DNA of 64,000 nt from Solibacillus silvestris_B. Lineage in GTDB: Bacteria > Bacillota > Bacilli > Bacillales_A > Planococcaceae. How positions within the stretch are numbered: position 1 is the stretch's first letter; every line of letters starts with the position of its first letter. Position numbers and translations under genes: made by a program. Shown one piece after another: positions 16,033 through 24,198 of this stretch. Location: contig NZ_JBQCJW010000006.1 in assembly GCF_051967575.1 (NCBI RefSeq), positions 122,127 to 186,126 on the forward strand, given 5' to 3'. The notes under the pieces were generated by a model that was given only the letters and a program-made list of their open reading frames with translations, had not been told where the DNA came from and ran no database searches.

Positions 16033-16512
16033 TTGACACACGAGGAAATCGAGCAGCTGATGGATGACTACAGTCTATACATGCTAAAGCTTGCATATGT
16101 CTATGTGAAAAATAGGCAAAGTGCCGAAGATATTGTACAAGAAGTGTTCCTGCAACTTTATGAGCAAAGCCACTACAGGGAGCAAGGGGAAATAAAAAGC
16201 TACTTAACAACATTGGTCGTCAACCGAAGCAAAAATTATTTGAAATCATGGTCATACCGCATGTTGCTTTTTAAGGAAGTGTACATAGAAAAGTCCACTA
16301 CGAATAAAGATGCACTCATTGCAGACGAAGAACGAAAACTCATTGGAGAAGCAATATTCAAATTGCCGCTCAAATATCGGGAAGTCTTATATTTCCATTA
16401 TTATGAAGAATTGAAAACGGCACAAATGGCGGAAATGATGAAAATTCCCGAAAGTACAGTAAAAACAAGATTAGTTAAAGCGCGGAAATTATTAAAGGAT
16501 AAGCTTCCATAA
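16033..16512 (+). CDS. ECF RNA polymerase sigma factor (second locus)
   Basis: A 159-residue ECF sigma factor. Region 2: LAYVYVKNRQSAEDIVQEVF (about residues 18-37) with LYEQSHYREQGEIKSYLTTL; region 4: LPLKYREVLYFHYYEELKTA then QMAEMMKIPESTVKTRLVKAR. The start is taken as TTG 16033, nine bases after GAAGGGGG; a TTG at 16024 is too close to that site, and the ATG at 15994 has no ribosome site. Followed after 22 bp by a transmembrane anti-sigma gene. Similar in sequence to the sigma factor at 10519-11040, so the two may be paralogues. Confidence 0.88.
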   Translation: MTHEEIEQLMDDYSLYMLKLAYVYVKNRQSAEDIVQEVFLQLYEQSHYREQGEIKSYLTTLVVNRSKNYLKSWSYRMLLFKEVYIEKSTTNKDALIADEERKLIGEAIFKLPLKYREVLYFHYYEELKTAQMAEMMKIPESTVKTRLVKARKLLKDKLP

Positions 16513-16534
16513 ACCGATTGGGAGGTGCTTTCAC

Positions 16535-17524
16535 ATGAATAAAGTAAAAAAAGCTTTTGATGAGCAATTCGGCAATTTAGCCGAGACGCAAAAAATGATA
16601 AAAACTAGTGTATTGAATGGACAATATAAAAAGAAACAAAAGATCCATTGGCAATTTCCAATCATTGCAGCAGTTATATTATTTGTCGCAGCAGGATTTT
16701 TATGGTCACAGCTGCCGATGAATAAAGAAAACGAAAGATTGGGAACGTTGAGCAAGCAGTATTTTGAAGTGCTGTATTATGACACATTTTATTTATCCAT
16801 GCAATTTAACCGTAAAGCGGAAAATTACGAACAAGTGCTTCATTTAGTACTTCAGCAAGCAGCCATTATCGATTATGCGAAAAAAAAGGACATTGTTGTA
16901 ACAGAAGAAGAAACGGAAGCATTGATCAAAAGCTTTTTAGAAGCATTTAAGGAGGGAAAAGAAAGTAGTGATATGACTGCATTCCGCTATGACGCATTGT
17001 TTAGGGAATTTAATTTAACAGATGAAAAATATGCAAAATTACTTGCGGAGCAGCAGCTTATTTATGATGTTTATGCACAGCGCTTATTCGAAAAGCTTAA
17101 TATAGCGTATGACCCATTGAATAAAGACTATATGCAATTAGTTAATGATGCACTTGGAGCCTTTAATGGACAATATGGTTCGCAAATAAATGAAATGTTA
17201 AAGGAATTTCATCCAATTCCTAGCAAAGGTTTATCAGGAATCGTCGAAACGATCTATACAGCATATGGAGAGTTTCAAGTGGTCGAGCTTGAAGGGGAAC
17301 TGCGCTTTGCACAAAAAACAAAAGCAGTGGATCAGCTGCTTATGACCGCAATGGATGATTTCGATATGATGAAGGAAGAAAAGCAGTTTGGCTATCTTTG
17401 CTATTACACGCTCGATGATTATATAAAAGCCACAAAAGAATTGGCTGAAGAAAACGGGAAAGCAAAAATGGAAGATTTACTTGAACTGTTAACTATTTTA
17501 AAAAATACAGTGGAATTGTATTGA
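16535..17524 (+). CDS. Transmembrane anti-sigma factor with a SurA_N-like extracellular region
   Basis: A 329-residue single-pass membrane protein. Cytosolic N-terminus of about 38 residues (VKKAFDEQFGNLAETQKMIK), TM at about 42-58 (FPIIAAVILFVAAGFLW), then an extracellular region. AIIDYAKKKDIVVTEEETEA LIKSF... with YAKLLAEQQLIYDVYAQRLF resembles the helical SurA/PrsA N-terminal chaperone module (inference). The C-terminal part, residues 215-329, is unrecognised. GGGAGGTG precedes the ATG. Role as anti-sigma is inferred from position and topology; the extracellular domain would sense the envelope signal. It differs completely from the S26-like partner at the first locus. Confidence 0.7.
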   Translation: MNKVKKAFDEQFGNLAETQKMIKTSVLNGQYKKKQKIHWQFPIIAAVILFVAAGFLWSQLPMNKENERLGTLSKQYFEVLYYDTFYLSMQFNRKAENYEQVLHLVLQQAAIIDYAKKKDIVVTEEETEALIKSFLEAFKEGKESSDMTAFRYDALFREFNLTDEKYAKLLAEQQLIYDVYAQRLFEKLNIAYDPLNKDYMQLVNDALGAFNGQYGSQINEMLKEFHPIPSKGLSGIVETIYTAYGEFQVVELEGELRFAQKTKAVDQLLMTAMDDFDMMKEEKQFGYLCYYTLDDYIKATKELAEENGKAKMEDLLELLTILKNTVELY

Positions 17525-17550
17525 CAAAACATTCTATATTTTAGTATAAT
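17521..17550 (+). promoter_or_regulatory. Sigma-A promoter for the leader/rsgA-like unit
   Basis: TTGACA (17521-17526, overlapping the preceding stop codon), 18-bp spacer, TATAAT (17545-17550). Both hexamers match consensus exactly. Expected transcription start near 17557. Confidence 0.8.
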
Positions 17551-17583
17551 TAAAATAATAATTCAAGAAAGATGGTGATGGAT

Positions 17584-17664
17584 ATGACAAAGTTACATGA
17601 GATTGAATCGATGCAATTGAGCTTGTCATATGACATTCGCCACCAGTGTGCCTTCTTAATTTAG
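17584..17664 (+). CDS. 26-residue putative leader peptide
   Basis: ATG 17584 to TAG 17662-17664, encoding MTKLHEIESMQLSLSYDIRH plus QCAFLI. GGTGATGG lies just upstream of the ATG, and a consensus promoter lies 34 bp before it. The ORF ends 30 bp before a strong terminator. Its codons 13-16 contain one arm of a helix that competes with that terminator. This arrangement is that of leader peptides in ribosome-mediated attenuation. The protein product itself is not recognised. Confidence 0.55.
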   Translation: MTKLHEIESMQLSLSYDIRHQCAFLI

Positions 17665-17735
17665 ACGGATCACGCTTCTTAACTGTGCGTATGGAGCCTT
17701 ATGACGAGCAAAATTGCTGGTCATAAGGCTTTTTG
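17621..17735 (+). promoter_or_regulatory. Candidate terminator/antiterminator attenuator upstream of the rsgA-like gene
   Basis: Terminator: perfect 11-bp stem AGCCTTATGAC (17695-17705) / GTCATAAGGCT (17720-17730), extended inward by GAGCA/TGCT, then TTTTG. Antiterminator: GCTTGTCATA (17621-17630, inside the leader ORF) can pair over 10 bp (one G-U) with TATGACGAGC (17700-17709), which would destroy the terminator stem. Ribosome position on the leader ORF could decide between them. Confidence 0.6.
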
Positions 17736-17782
17736 TTTGCCTAAAACAAAATACAACTATACGCCATTAGGAGGCAATTCAT

Positions 17783-18844
17783 TTGAATTTACAGGAATTA
17801 GGATTTACAACGTATTTTGAAACACAATTACAATCACTCACATTTGATATGACGCAAAAATTTGTTGGCAGGGTCGTATTGGAGCATAAGCATTCATATC
17901 GTGTCATGACAGAGCATGGGGAATTTTTGGCAACAGTGTCCGGCAACTTTGCGTATCACGCTTTCTCAAGGAAAGATTACCCCGCAGTCGGCGATTTTGT
18001 CGCCATCGAGCAAATGCCTGGGGAAGAGCGCGCAATAATCCATCATTTATTTGAACGGAAATCGAAGTTCACACGAAAGATGGCAGGCTTGGAAATAGAT
18101 GAACAAATCGTCGCGGCAAATGTGGATTATGTTTTGCTTGTCATGAGCTTAAATGCCGATTTTAATATACGCCGCTTAGAGCGCTATTTAGTCGCAGCAT
18201 GGGATTCTGGTGCGACGCCTCTTATCGTATTAACAAAGGCGGACCTTTGCGATGATGTGGCCGCATATTTAAAAGAGGTGGAGACGGTCGCACTCGGTGT
18301 GGACATTTTAGCGGTTAGTGCATTAACAGGTGAAGGAATTCCTCAATTAAACGCATTTTTAACAGAAGGGAAAACGGCGGCTTTACTAGGCTCTTCAGGT
18401 GCCGGTAAATCGACGCTCACAAATGCATTATTAAACGCGGAACAAATGAAAGTGTCCGATATTCGCGAAGATGATGCAAAGGGACGCCATACGACAACAC
18501 ATCGTGAACTTGTTGTTTTACAGTCAGGCGCATGTCTGATCGACACGCCAGGCATGCGTGAACTGCAGCTTTGGGATCAAGGAAATAGTTTAAGTGCAAG
18601 CTTTTCAGATATTGAACAGCTGGCGGCAAACTGTCGCTTCAGAGACTGCAAACATAAAAACGAGCCTGGCTGTGCGGTTTTACAGGCAGTAAATGAAGGC
18701 GGGCTTGATTCCTCCCGACTGGCAAGCTATTTTAAGTTGCAGCGAGAGCTTGCCTTTATCGAGACAAAAGCGAGTACAGATGCTATGCTCGCCGAAAAAA
18801 GAAAATGGAAGCAAGTTTCAAAAAATTTAAAGAAGAAGAAATGA
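17783..18844 (+). CDS. RsgA-like circularly permuted ribosome-assembly GTPase
   Basis: A 353-residue protein of the RsgA/YjeQ family. An OB-fold-like N-terminal part (about 25-105), then the permuted GTPase order G4 (VLTKADL), G5 (VSALTG), G1 (GSSGAGKSTLTNALL), G2 (GRHTTTHRE), G3 (LIDTPGMREL), and a C-terminal zinc finger CRFRDCKHKNEPGC. All motifs are intact. RsgA acts in late 30S maturation. In Bacilli the housekeeping rsgA lies near prpC-prkC-rpe, so this may be a second copy (inference). TTG start at 17783 behind TAGGAGGC. It sits behind a promoter, leader ORF and terminator, suggesting control by translation status or antibiotics. Confidence 0.88.
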   Translation: MNLQELGFTTYFETQLQSLTFDMTQKFVGRVVLEHKHSYRVMTEHGEFLATVSGNFAYHAFSRKDYPAVGDFVAIEQMPGEERAIIHHLFERKSKFTRKMAGLEIDEQIVAANVDYVLLVMSLNADFNIRRLERYLVAAWDSGATPLIVLTKADLCDDVAAYLKEVETVALGVDILAVSALTGEGIPQLNAFLTEGKTAALLGSSGAGKSTLTNALLNAEQMKVSDIREDDAKGRHTTTHRELVVLQSGACLIDTPGMRELQLWDQGNSLSASFSDIEQLAANCRFRDCKHKNEPGCAVLQAVNEGGLDSSRLASYFKLQRELAFIETKASTDAMLAEKRKWKQVSKNLKKKK

Positions 18845-18848
18845 ATCA

Positions 18849-18893
18849 AAAGCAGATGTGCATGAATATTGTGCGCATCTGCTTTATTTTTTT
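18849..18893 (+). terminator. Rho-independent terminator after the rsgA-like gene
   Basis: AAAGCAGATG / GCATCTGCTTT arms around a short loop, then ATTTTTTTA. Confidence 0.85.
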
Positions 18894-18978
18894 ATCCGGA
18901 ATAAAGGGACGGTGAATGTATTGCAAGGATAAAGGTTTGCGCTATAATGAATGAAGTAATTATATAGGATGTGGAAAA

Positions 18979-19611
18979 ATGATTAATTGGATTTATGTGA
19001 TTGTATTAGGCATATTGCTGGGCGTATTAAGTGCAATTTTTAATTGGCCGTTTTCTGTAGCAATATCGGTTATAGTACTATTTGCGATTTGCTCGATTGG
19101 CCGTATGTATTACATTGCATATGCATCGACGGATTTAGGGAAAATAAAAAAATATATTGAAAAAAACAAAAAAGATCCGTTTTTAAATTATTTGCTTGTC
19201 GTTGAAGAAGGTACAAAGGAAGAGGAAATTGATGCAATGGAGCGTGTCATTGCGCATTATAGACAGCCAGTTATTAAAAATACATATGAGATGAATCGCG
19301 CCATTCGCCTCGATGATTGGGAACGTGCCCGATATTTTGCCGATAAACTCCCCGGGACAAAGTACGGGCCATATGGCAAAGCATGCATTGCAGCATTTTT
19401 AGGCAATCGGGAAGAGGCAAAAAGCTATCCTTTAAACACAAAATGGATGGAAGCTGCGATTGAAGCACAACTGGCATTAACCGAAAATAATCTGGAAGCT
19501 TTTGATCAATTTGCAAGTGATGCCATACAGGGCGCAAAAGGATTGCAGCGTTTTGCATTGCATCATAGCTTGAAAAAGGCAAAATTGGAACATAATTTTA
19601 ATGAAATATGA
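18979..19611 (+). CDS. Membrane-anchored TPR-like protein of unknown function
   Basis: A 210-residue protein. Two hydrophobic segments at the N-terminus (about 3-20 and 25-47) are followed by a cytosolic, helix-rich domain with repeated Ala-rich helices (WERARYFADKLPGTKYGPYG KACIAAFLGNREEAK, then EAAIEAQLALTENNLEAF), resembling tetratricopeptide packing. No catalytic motif seen. GATGTGGA precedes the ATG, and a TATAAT-like box near 18940 suggests its own promoter. Family not recognised. Confidence 0.75.
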   Translation: MINWIYVIVLGILLGVLSAIFNWPFSVAISVIVLFAICSIGRMYYIAYASTDLGKIKKYIEKNKKDPFLNYLLVVEEGTKEEEIDAMERVIAHYRQPVIKNTYEMNRAIRLDDWERARYFADKLPGTKYGPYGKACIAAFLGNREEAKSYPLNTKWMEAAIEAQLALTENNLEAFDQFASDAIQGAKGLQRFALHHSLKKAKLEHNFNEI

Positions 19612-19621
19612 AATAGCCCTC

Positions 19622-19655
19622 ATCGCTTACTATATTAGTGAGCGATATTTTCTTT
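19622..19655 (+). terminator. Rho-independent terminator
   Basis: ATCGCTTACT / AGTGAGCGAT stem (one T-G pair) around ATATT, followed by ATTTTCTTTT. Confidence 0.75.
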
Positions 19656-19747
19656 TGTATAACTTTTAACATTTGAATTAAAATTCAGTATGATGGGAAT
19701 AGCAAAATAACGGAAATAGCTGTTCATTAATGGAAGCGGGGGATTGT

Positions 19748-20746
19748 ATGGCATTTTTAGTAGCAATGTTCATTATATTATTTTTCACGGATCGCAGCCG
19801 TTTTTTTAACGTCTATTGGCTCGGGTTCATATTAATCGCCTTTGTGCTATATTTTTTAAACGAAACATTTTTTAAAATAGAAGAAGACAACGAACTTTAC
19901 TATCTTTCAATATCGGTACTGATCTTTGCGTTCATTCCATTTATGTTGCTGCTATTATCGATTATTACATTTTTCAACAGCAAAATATTAATGGAAAAGG
20001 AAGGGCGGCGTATTCGCAACTTATTTATCTCAGGCATTGGAATTGCGTCACTTCTCGTATTATGCATTAGCGTCTATCAATATTTAAATACGAATAAATC
20101 TATTACATCGGAGTTTCTTTACTTTTATGTTGTCGCTTTGTTCGTCTACTTTTTATGGCTATTTACAAGCTGTGCTCTTTATACATGGATTTATGTTATA
20201 ACGCCAATCGCCTATAAACCCGACTATATTATCATTTTAGGTTCGGGTTTAATCGGGGATCGTGTGCCGCCATTGTTGGCGAGCCGCTTAGACAAGGCCG
20301 TAAAGCAATATAAAAAATACAATGAGAAACCTCTGCTTATTACTTCAGGCGGGCAAGGGAGTGATGAGCTCGTATCAGAAGCCTGTGCTATGAAGAAGTA
20401 TATAATTGAAAAACATCATATTGAACCAAACAAAATTATTGCAGAAGACAGGTCGACAACAACTTTTGAAAATTTGCTCTTCTCAAAAGCGATTATTGAT
20501 GAGCGGGTACCGAATGCACATGGGGTTTTCGTAACGAATAATTTCCACGTATATCGCGCAAGCATGCATGCTGCAAAAGTCCAATTAAAAGCAGTGGGGA
20601 TTGGCTCGAAAACGGCGCTGTATTATATTCCAAATGCATTTATGAGGGAATATATCGGCATTTTAGAAATGACAAAGTGGCGGCAGCTTTTTATTTTGGC
20701 TCTATTTACAATCGGCTGGTATTTTATTATGAAAGGCTATATTTAA
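19748..20746 (+). CDS. YdcF/DUF218 family membrane protein
   Basis: A 332-residue protein with four N-terminal TM segments within the first ~145 residues, a DUF218 (YdcF/SanA/ElyC) domain from about residue 160, and a C-terminal hydrophobic anchor. DUF218 landmarks: YIIILGSGLIGDRVPPLLASR, ITSGGQGSDELVSEA, ITEDRST-like AEDRSTTTFENLLFS and VTNNFHVYRAS. DUF218 proteins act in envelope or lipid-carrier homeostasis; the exact reaction is unknown. ATG 19748 follows GCGGGGGA; an ATG at 19730 is upstream of that site. Followed after 25 bp by cardiolipin synthase, so probably co-transcribed. Confidence 0.82.
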   Translation: MAFLVAMFIILFFTDRSRFFNVYWLGFILIAFVLYFLNETFFKIEEDNELYYLSISVLIFAFIPFMLLLLSIITFFNSKILMEKEGRRIRNLFISGIGIASLLVLCISVYQYLNTNKSITSEFLYFYVVALFVYFLWLFTSCALYTWIYVITPIAYKPDYIIILGSGLIGDRVPPLLASRLDKAVKQYKKYNEKPLLITSGGQGSDELVSEACAMKKYIIEKHHIEPNKIIAEDRSTTTFENLLFSKAIIDERVPNAHGVFVTNNFHVYRASMHAAKVQLKAVGIGSKTALYYIPNAFMREYIGILEMTKWRQLFILALFTIGWYFIMKGYI

Positions 20747-20771
20747 ATCATTTTATGAAAGGGGGGCGACT

Positions 20772-22223
20772 TTGTTGGCACTTACCAGCATTTTAACAAT
20801 TGCTGTTTATGTACTGAACTTATTATTTGCGCTCGTATTGATTTTTATAAGCCGTAAAAGTGCATCCTCTACATGGGCATGGCTATTTGTCCTGTTTTTC
20901 TTGCCGATTATTGGCTTCATATTATACTTATTGCTTGGACGCAACTTACAGAAAAAGCATTTCGTTCGTTGGCATGCCGTACAGCAGGAAGAGACGATAG
21001 AAATTTTCCAGGAGCAAAAAAGCGCTATGGAAGATGGGTCATATGAATTCCCGAACGATATAGCCGAAAAACACGCCCCATTAATCAAGATGAATGTTGA
21101 ATACAACCATGCATTGTTAAGTGCTAAAAATGATGTCGGTATTTTATCTGAAGGCAAGGAAAAGTTTCGCTCTGTCATAGAGGATATCGAAAATGCAAAG
21201 CAATCCATTCATATTCAATATTATATTTTTAAAATGGACGACGTTGGAAAAAGTATTTTAAGAGCGCTTATAAAAAAAGCTTACGAAGGCGTGGAGGTAA
21301 AGATAATCTACGATGATTTAGGCTCGCGGAAGCTACGAAGAAAGGATTTCCAACAGCTGATTGATGCAGGCGGGCAAGTAGAAGCTTTCTTTTCCTCATA
21401 TTTAAAGCTTTTAAATCCGCGCATTAATTTCCGGAATCATCGCAAATTAGTCATTATTGATAGTCGGCTCGGATATATAGGCGGGTTTAATATTGGAAAT
21501 GAATATGCGTGCCTTGATGAGAAAATCGGCTATTGGCGTGATACACATTTGCGAATCGAAGGCAATTCCGTCTACAATATGCAGGCACATTTTTTATTTG
21601 ACTGGCATCAAGCAAGAAATGAAGAGTTTAAAGCGGTCGACCAAAAATATTTTCCTTCGTTTACGGTCGATTCGGACACGCCTGTGCAAATTGTTTCGAG
21701 TGGACCGGATACAAACTTCGAATCGATTAAAAACAGCTATATTCGCATGATTTTAAGCGCCCAAAAGTATGTTTATATTCAATCTCCGTATTTCGTGCCG
21801 GATGAAGCGTTTTTACATGCGGTTCAAATTGCCGCTTCATCGGGAGTAGATGTACGCATTATGACCCCTGAAAATACCGATCATCCATTCGTTTATGGCG
21901 CAAATTCTGCCTATGGCGGGGATTTGCTTGAACATGGAGGCAGAGTATTCCGGTATAAAAAGGGATTTCTGCATGCAAAAATGCTTGTCATTGATGATGA
22001 GGTGGCAACGATTGGCACCGCGAATATCGATGTCCGCAGCTTCAGCTTAAATTTCGAAATTAACGCGATTGTATATGATGAAAAAATAGCGGTCAACTGC
22101 AGAAAGCTATTTGAAGTAGACGAGAAAGATAGCTTCGAATTGACAAAAGAGCTTTACGAGCAACGAAATACATGGACTAAAATACGCGAATCCGTTTCCC
22201 GCTTACTATCCCCTATATTATAA
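20772..22223 (+). CDS. cls: Cardiolipin synthase
   Basis: A 483-residue phospholipase-D-superfamily enzyme that condenses two phosphatidylglycerols to cardiolipin at the membrane. Two N-terminal TM segments (about 5-28 and 37-57), then two HKD catalytic motifs: HRKLVIIDSRLGYIGGFN and HAKMLVIDDEVATIGTANID. Length is normal for Gram-positive Cls. The start is TTG 20772 behind AAAGGGGGGC. Follows a DUF218 gene, consistent with an envelope-lipid operon. A terminator follows. Confidence 0.93.
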   Translation: MLALTSILTIAVYVLNLLFALVLIFISRKSASSTWAWLFVLFFLPIIGFILYLLLGRNLQKKHFVRWHAVQQEETIEIFQEQKSAMEDGSYEFPNDIAEKHAPLIKMNVEYNHALLSAKNDVGILSEGKEKFRSVIEDIENAKQSIHIQYYIFKMDDVGKSILRALIKKAYEGVEVKIIYDDLGSRKLRRKDFQQLIDAGGQVEAFFSSYLKLLNPRINFRNHRKLVIIDSRLGYIGGFNIGNEYACLDEKIGYWRDTHLRIEGNSVYNMQAHFLFDWHQARNEEFKAVDQKYFPSFTVDSDTPVQIVSSGPDTNFESIKNSYIRMILSAQKYVYIQSPYFVPDEAFLHAVQIAASSGVDVRIMTPENTDHPFVYGANSAYGGDLLEHGGRVFRYKKGFLHAKMLVIDDEVATIGTANIDVRSFSLNFEINAIVYDEKIAVNCRKLFEVDEKDSFELTKELYEQRNTWTKIRESVSRLLSPIL

Positions 22224-22245
22224 AATCGAATGCCAGCCCCAATAA

Positions 22246-22292
22246 GCTCGAAAATATTTCAAAATCCGAAATATTTCCGAGCATTTTTATTA
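22246..22292 (+). terminator. Rho-independent terminator after cls
   Basis: GCTCGAAAATATTTC / GAAATATTTCCGAGC stem around AAAATCC, followed by ATTTTTATT. Confidence 0.8.
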
Positions 22293-22344
22293 ATTTTTTA
22301 GTAAAATGGGAATTGAACTACAATTCAGAAAGCGAGGCAATGGC

Positions 22345-24141
22345 ATGACAAACGTAAAATATCCAGAAGTATGGGATTTAGATGTATTTTTCCCGGGAGG
22401 AAGTGCATCCCCACAATTAAAAGAGCATATTGAAAACTTGAATCCAAAATTTGATGTACTAAAGGAAATGGTGGAAAGCTTTGAAGTGCCGACAGATAGT
22501 GGTGCGGCACTAGCCGTTCAATCCATTTTGGAAAGCATTAAGGAAGTAATGATGCATGTTTCACAAGCGGGTGCGATGCTCTCTTGTTTAACGGCGCAAG
22601 ATACGACAGATCGTGAAGCATTATTGCTACAAGGGCAATTATCAGGCGTTGCGGCAAATTTGTCGCCAATTTTGGAAAGCTTTAACCAAAAGCTTGGAAA
22701 AATTGAAAAAGCAGTATTTGATGCATTGGCGAACACAGAGGAGCTAGCTCAATTCGAATTCATTTTGACGGAATGGCGGGAAAAATCGAAGGAATCTTTA
22801 TCCGAAGAAGAAGAAGCATTGATCTCCGCATTAGGTGTTGATGGCTATAGCTCATGGGGACAGCTTTATAGTATGCTTATTGGCGATATTAAAGTGGAAG
22901 TCGAAGTAGAAGGCGAGAAAAAGCTCTTATCTGTAGGACAGGCAAATAACTTAAGCTCACATAAAGACCGCGCTGTTCGCAAAGCGGCATTTGATGCTTT
23001 AGAGCAAGTATTTACAGAGCGCGAAGAGTTTTTCGCGAAAACATTAAACCATTTGGCAGGCTTCCGTTTAGCCGTATATAAAAAGCGCGGATGGGAATCG
23101 GTGACAAAAGAGCCGCTGCAGATTAACCGTATGAAGCAAGAAACGATTGACGCGATGTGGGGAGCCATTACTTCACGCAAAGCGACATTTGCTGAGTATT
23201 TAACGCATAAAGCGAAACTTTTGGGAACTGAGAAATTGGATTGGTTCGACTTTGACGCACCTGTAACAGATTCTACAGCAACAATTTCCTATCAGGAAGG
23301 CGCCGAGTTTATTTTAAAACATTTCGGCCGCTTCGGATCGGAAATGGAAAGCTTTGCACGCAAGGCATTTGAAGAGGGCTGGATTGAGGCGGAAGACCGC
23401 GACAATAAGCGTCCAGGCGGATTTTGCACAGGGATGCCTTTGTCTGAGCAATCGCGCATTTTCATGACATACTCAGGGTCAATGTCAAATGTGTCTACAT
23501 TAGCGCACGAATTAGGTCATGCTTTCCATTCTTATGCACTCCGTCCTGTGCATCCTTTGAACCGTCGCTATGCTATGAACGTCGCTGAAACGGCTTCGAC
23601 ATTTGCGGAAATGATTGTAGCTGACGCAGCCGTTGAAGAAGCCTCGAATGAGCAAGAAAAAATCGCGTTATTGGAAGATAAGATTCAACGTTCGGTTGCA
23701 TTTTTCATGAATATTCATGCACGTTATTTATTTGAAACACGTTTTTATGAAGAGCGCAAAAAAGGAATCGTATCGACAAGCCGCTTAAACGAATTAATGG
23801 AAGAAGCGCAAATTGAAGCACATGGAGGGGGCTTAGGCGAAACTCATCCACACTTCTGGGCTTCTAAAATGCACTTCTATATTACAGGTGTGCCGTTCTA
23901 CAACTTCCCGTACACATTTGGCTACCTCTTCTCGTTAAGCATTTATGCAAAGGCGAAAGAGGAAGGGAAAGGCTTCGAGGAGAAGTATATGGCATTATTG
24001 CGTGATACTGCCGTTATGACGGTGGAGGATTTAGCGATGAAGCATTTAGGGGAAGATATTACAAACGAGGATTTCTGGCTGAAGGGAATCGCGCTTTGTG
24101 AAAAAGACGTAGCGGAATTTATAGCGCTAACTTCAAAATAA
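22345..24141 (+). CDS. M3 family oligoendopeptidase (PepF-like)
   Basis: A 598-residue zinc metallopeptidase of family M3 (clade pepF_3 type). The zinc site HELGH is at about residues 388-392 within TLAHELGHAFHSYAL, and the third ligand Glu is in NVAETASTFAEM about 25 residues later. No signal peptide, so it degrades peptides in the cytosol. The N-terminal helical part (residues 1-200) fits the family. ATG 22345 is chosen over 22306; GCGAGG lies seven bases before it. Monocistronic between two terminators. Confidence 0.92.
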   Translation: MTNVKYPEVWDLDVFFPGGSASPQLKEHIENLNPKFDVLKEMVESFEVPTDSGAALAVQSILESIKEVMMHVSQAGAMLSCLTAQDTTDREALLLQGQLSGVAANLSPILESFNQKLGKIEKAVFDALANTEELAQFEFILTEWREKSKESLSEEEEALISALGVDGYSSWGQLYSMLIGDIKVEVEVEGEKKLLSVGQANNLSSHKDRAVRKAAFDALEQVFTEREEFFAKTLNHLAGFRLAVYKKRGWESVTKEPLQINRMKQETIDAMWGAITSRKATFAEYLTHKAKLLGTEKLDWFDFDAPVTDSTATISYQEGAEFILKHFGRFGSEMESFARKAFEEGWIEAEDRDNKRPGGFCTGMPLSEQSRIFMTYSGSMSNVSTLAHELGHAFHSYALRPVHPLNRRYAMNVAETASTFAEMIVADAAVEEASNEQEKIALLEDKIQRSVAFFMNIHARYLFETRFYEERKKGIVSTSRLNELMEEAQIEAHGGGLGETHPHFWASKMHFYITGVPFYNFPYTFGYLFSLSIYAKAKEEGKGFEEKYMALLRDTAVMTVEDLAMKHLGEDITNEDFWLKGIALCEKDVAEFIALTSK

Positions 24142-24149
24142 TTGGAAAA

Positions 24150-24195
24150 GGCTGCATTAAAAGTTGAAATGACTTTCAATGCAGTCTTGTTTTTT
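24150..24195 (+). terminator. Rho-independent terminator between convergent genes
   Basis: GGCTGCATTAAAAGT / ACTTTCAATGCAGTC stem, then TTGTTTTTTA. Confidence 0.75.
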
Positions 24196-24198
24196 ATA

